From assembly GCA_002377245.1 (NCBI GenBank), contig DFPL01000321.1, positions 1 to 13,935 of the forward strand: a DNA stretch of 13,935 bases, given 5' to 3'. Below are positions 13,522 through 13,935 of this stretch, one piece after another. The notes beneath the pieces are model-generated. The model did not search any database. It was given only the letters and a program-made list of their open reading frames with translations, and was not told the DNA's origin. Positions within the stretch are counted from its first letter, which is position 1; every line of letters starts with the position of its first letter. The position numbers and the translations under genes were made by a program. The stretch is from Enterobacteriaceae bacterium UBA3516 (lineage in GTDB: Bacteria; Pseudomonadota; Gammaproteobacteria; Enterobacterales; Enterobacteriaceae).

Positions 13522-13935
13522 TTATACAGCTGGCTGTAAACGGAAAGAGGCCATTGCATCCAGGAGCTCACGGGATTGCTCTTCCAGCGAGCGTGTTGCC
13601 GCAGAAGATTGCTGTACCAGTGCGGCGTTCTGCTGCGCCGTCTCGTCCATCTGACTGACCGCAATATTCACCTGCTCGATGCCGCGACTCTGCTCCTGCG
13701 AGGCGCTGGCAATCTCGCGCATCAGCTTGGTCATGCGCATGACTTCGGCAGCAATTTCATCCATGGTTTCGCCCGCCTGCATCGCCAGATCGCTTCCTTC
13801 AGAAACATGGGCCTGCGAGCTACTGATAAGCTGGCGGATCTCTTTGGCCGCATCACCGCTGCGGCTCGCCAGGTTGCGCACTTCCCCTGCCACCACCGCA
13901 AAGCCACGGCCCTGCTCGCCGGCACGCGCCGCTTC
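13522..13935 (-). CDS. Methyl-accepting chemotaxis protein, C-terminal part
   Basis: The last 137 residues of a chemoreceptor; the gene runs off the right edge, so ligand-binding domain, membrane segments and HAMP are not visible. The first residues, EAARAGEQGRGFAVVAGEVRNLA, are the highly conserved hairpin tip that contacts CheA and CheW. The rest is the descending coiled-coil helix of the signalling domain with a methylation-region pattern (ASASQEQSRGIEQVNIAVSQMDETAQQN). It ends in MASFRLQPAV without the NWETF-type pentapeptide that tethers CheR and CheB in Tar and Tsr, so it resembles low-abundance receptors that rely on neighbours for adaptation. Which ligand it senses cannot be told here. 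Confidence 0.95.
   Translation of the reverse strand, partial: EAARAGEQGRGFAVVAGEVRNLASRSGDAAKEIRQLISSSQAHVSEGSDLAMQAGETMDEIAAEVMRMTKLMREIASASQEQSRGIEQVNIAVSQMDETAQQNAALVQQSSAATRSLEEQSRELLDAMASFRLQPAV

Overview
The window looks like a chromosomal segment of a member of the Enterobacteriaceae. The block fbp, mpl, yjgA/darP, pmbA, cybC has the gene order and orientations I know from Escherichia coli, and the encoded proteins are near-identical to the E. coli ones over long stretches as I recall them. The genus cannot be fixed by eye; an Enterobacter, Citrobacter or Klebsiella relative is plausible. An ERIC repeat between pmbA and cybC also points to the family.

Layout. (1) 152-2108: a LysR-type regulator diverges from a zinc-independent quinone oxidoreductase. 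This pair stands where E. coli has nrdG. (2) 2147-4691: core block of cybC (periplasmic cytochrome b562), an ERIC element, pmbA/tldE and, divergently, darP/yjgA with its own terminator. (3) 4740-10271: an accessory block inserted between the convergent 3' ends of yjgA and mpl, which are direct neighbours in E. coli. It holds a toxin-antitoxin locus (RelE/HigB-like toxin broken by an in-frame TGA, intact NadS/HigA-like antitoxin, two promoter operators), a CsoR/RcnR-fold regulator lacking the usual metal-ligand residues, a divergent three-gene binding-protein-dependent uptake transporter (periplasmic protein, FecCD-type permease, ATPase; each junction is a 4-base ATGA overlap), and a secreted aldose-1-epimerase-like DUF4432 protein. 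(4) 10340-12885: mpl (murein peptide recycling) and divergent fbp (gluconeogenesis). (5) 12946-13935: a zinc-ribbon plus DUF2569 membrane protein and the C-terminal end of a methyl-accepting chemotaxis protein that runs off the window.

How parts may work together. The regulator and transporter share a 72-87 base promoter region with two overlapping palindromes and face-to-face promoter-like hexamers, so the regulator probably represses both directions. What the transporter imports, and what the regulator senses if not a metal through the classical Cys/His site, is open. This is the best candidate here for something not described. The toxin-antitoxin remnant appears to be decaying, with only the antitoxin/regulator intact.

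No gene-free stretch exceeds 300 bases. The longest are 8804-9062 (dyads and a CRP-like site), 4692-4879 (terminator and TA promoter) and 11714-11886 (mpl/fbp promoters). Bases 1-151 hold no gene I can identify. All calls come from reading the sequence, without database searches.
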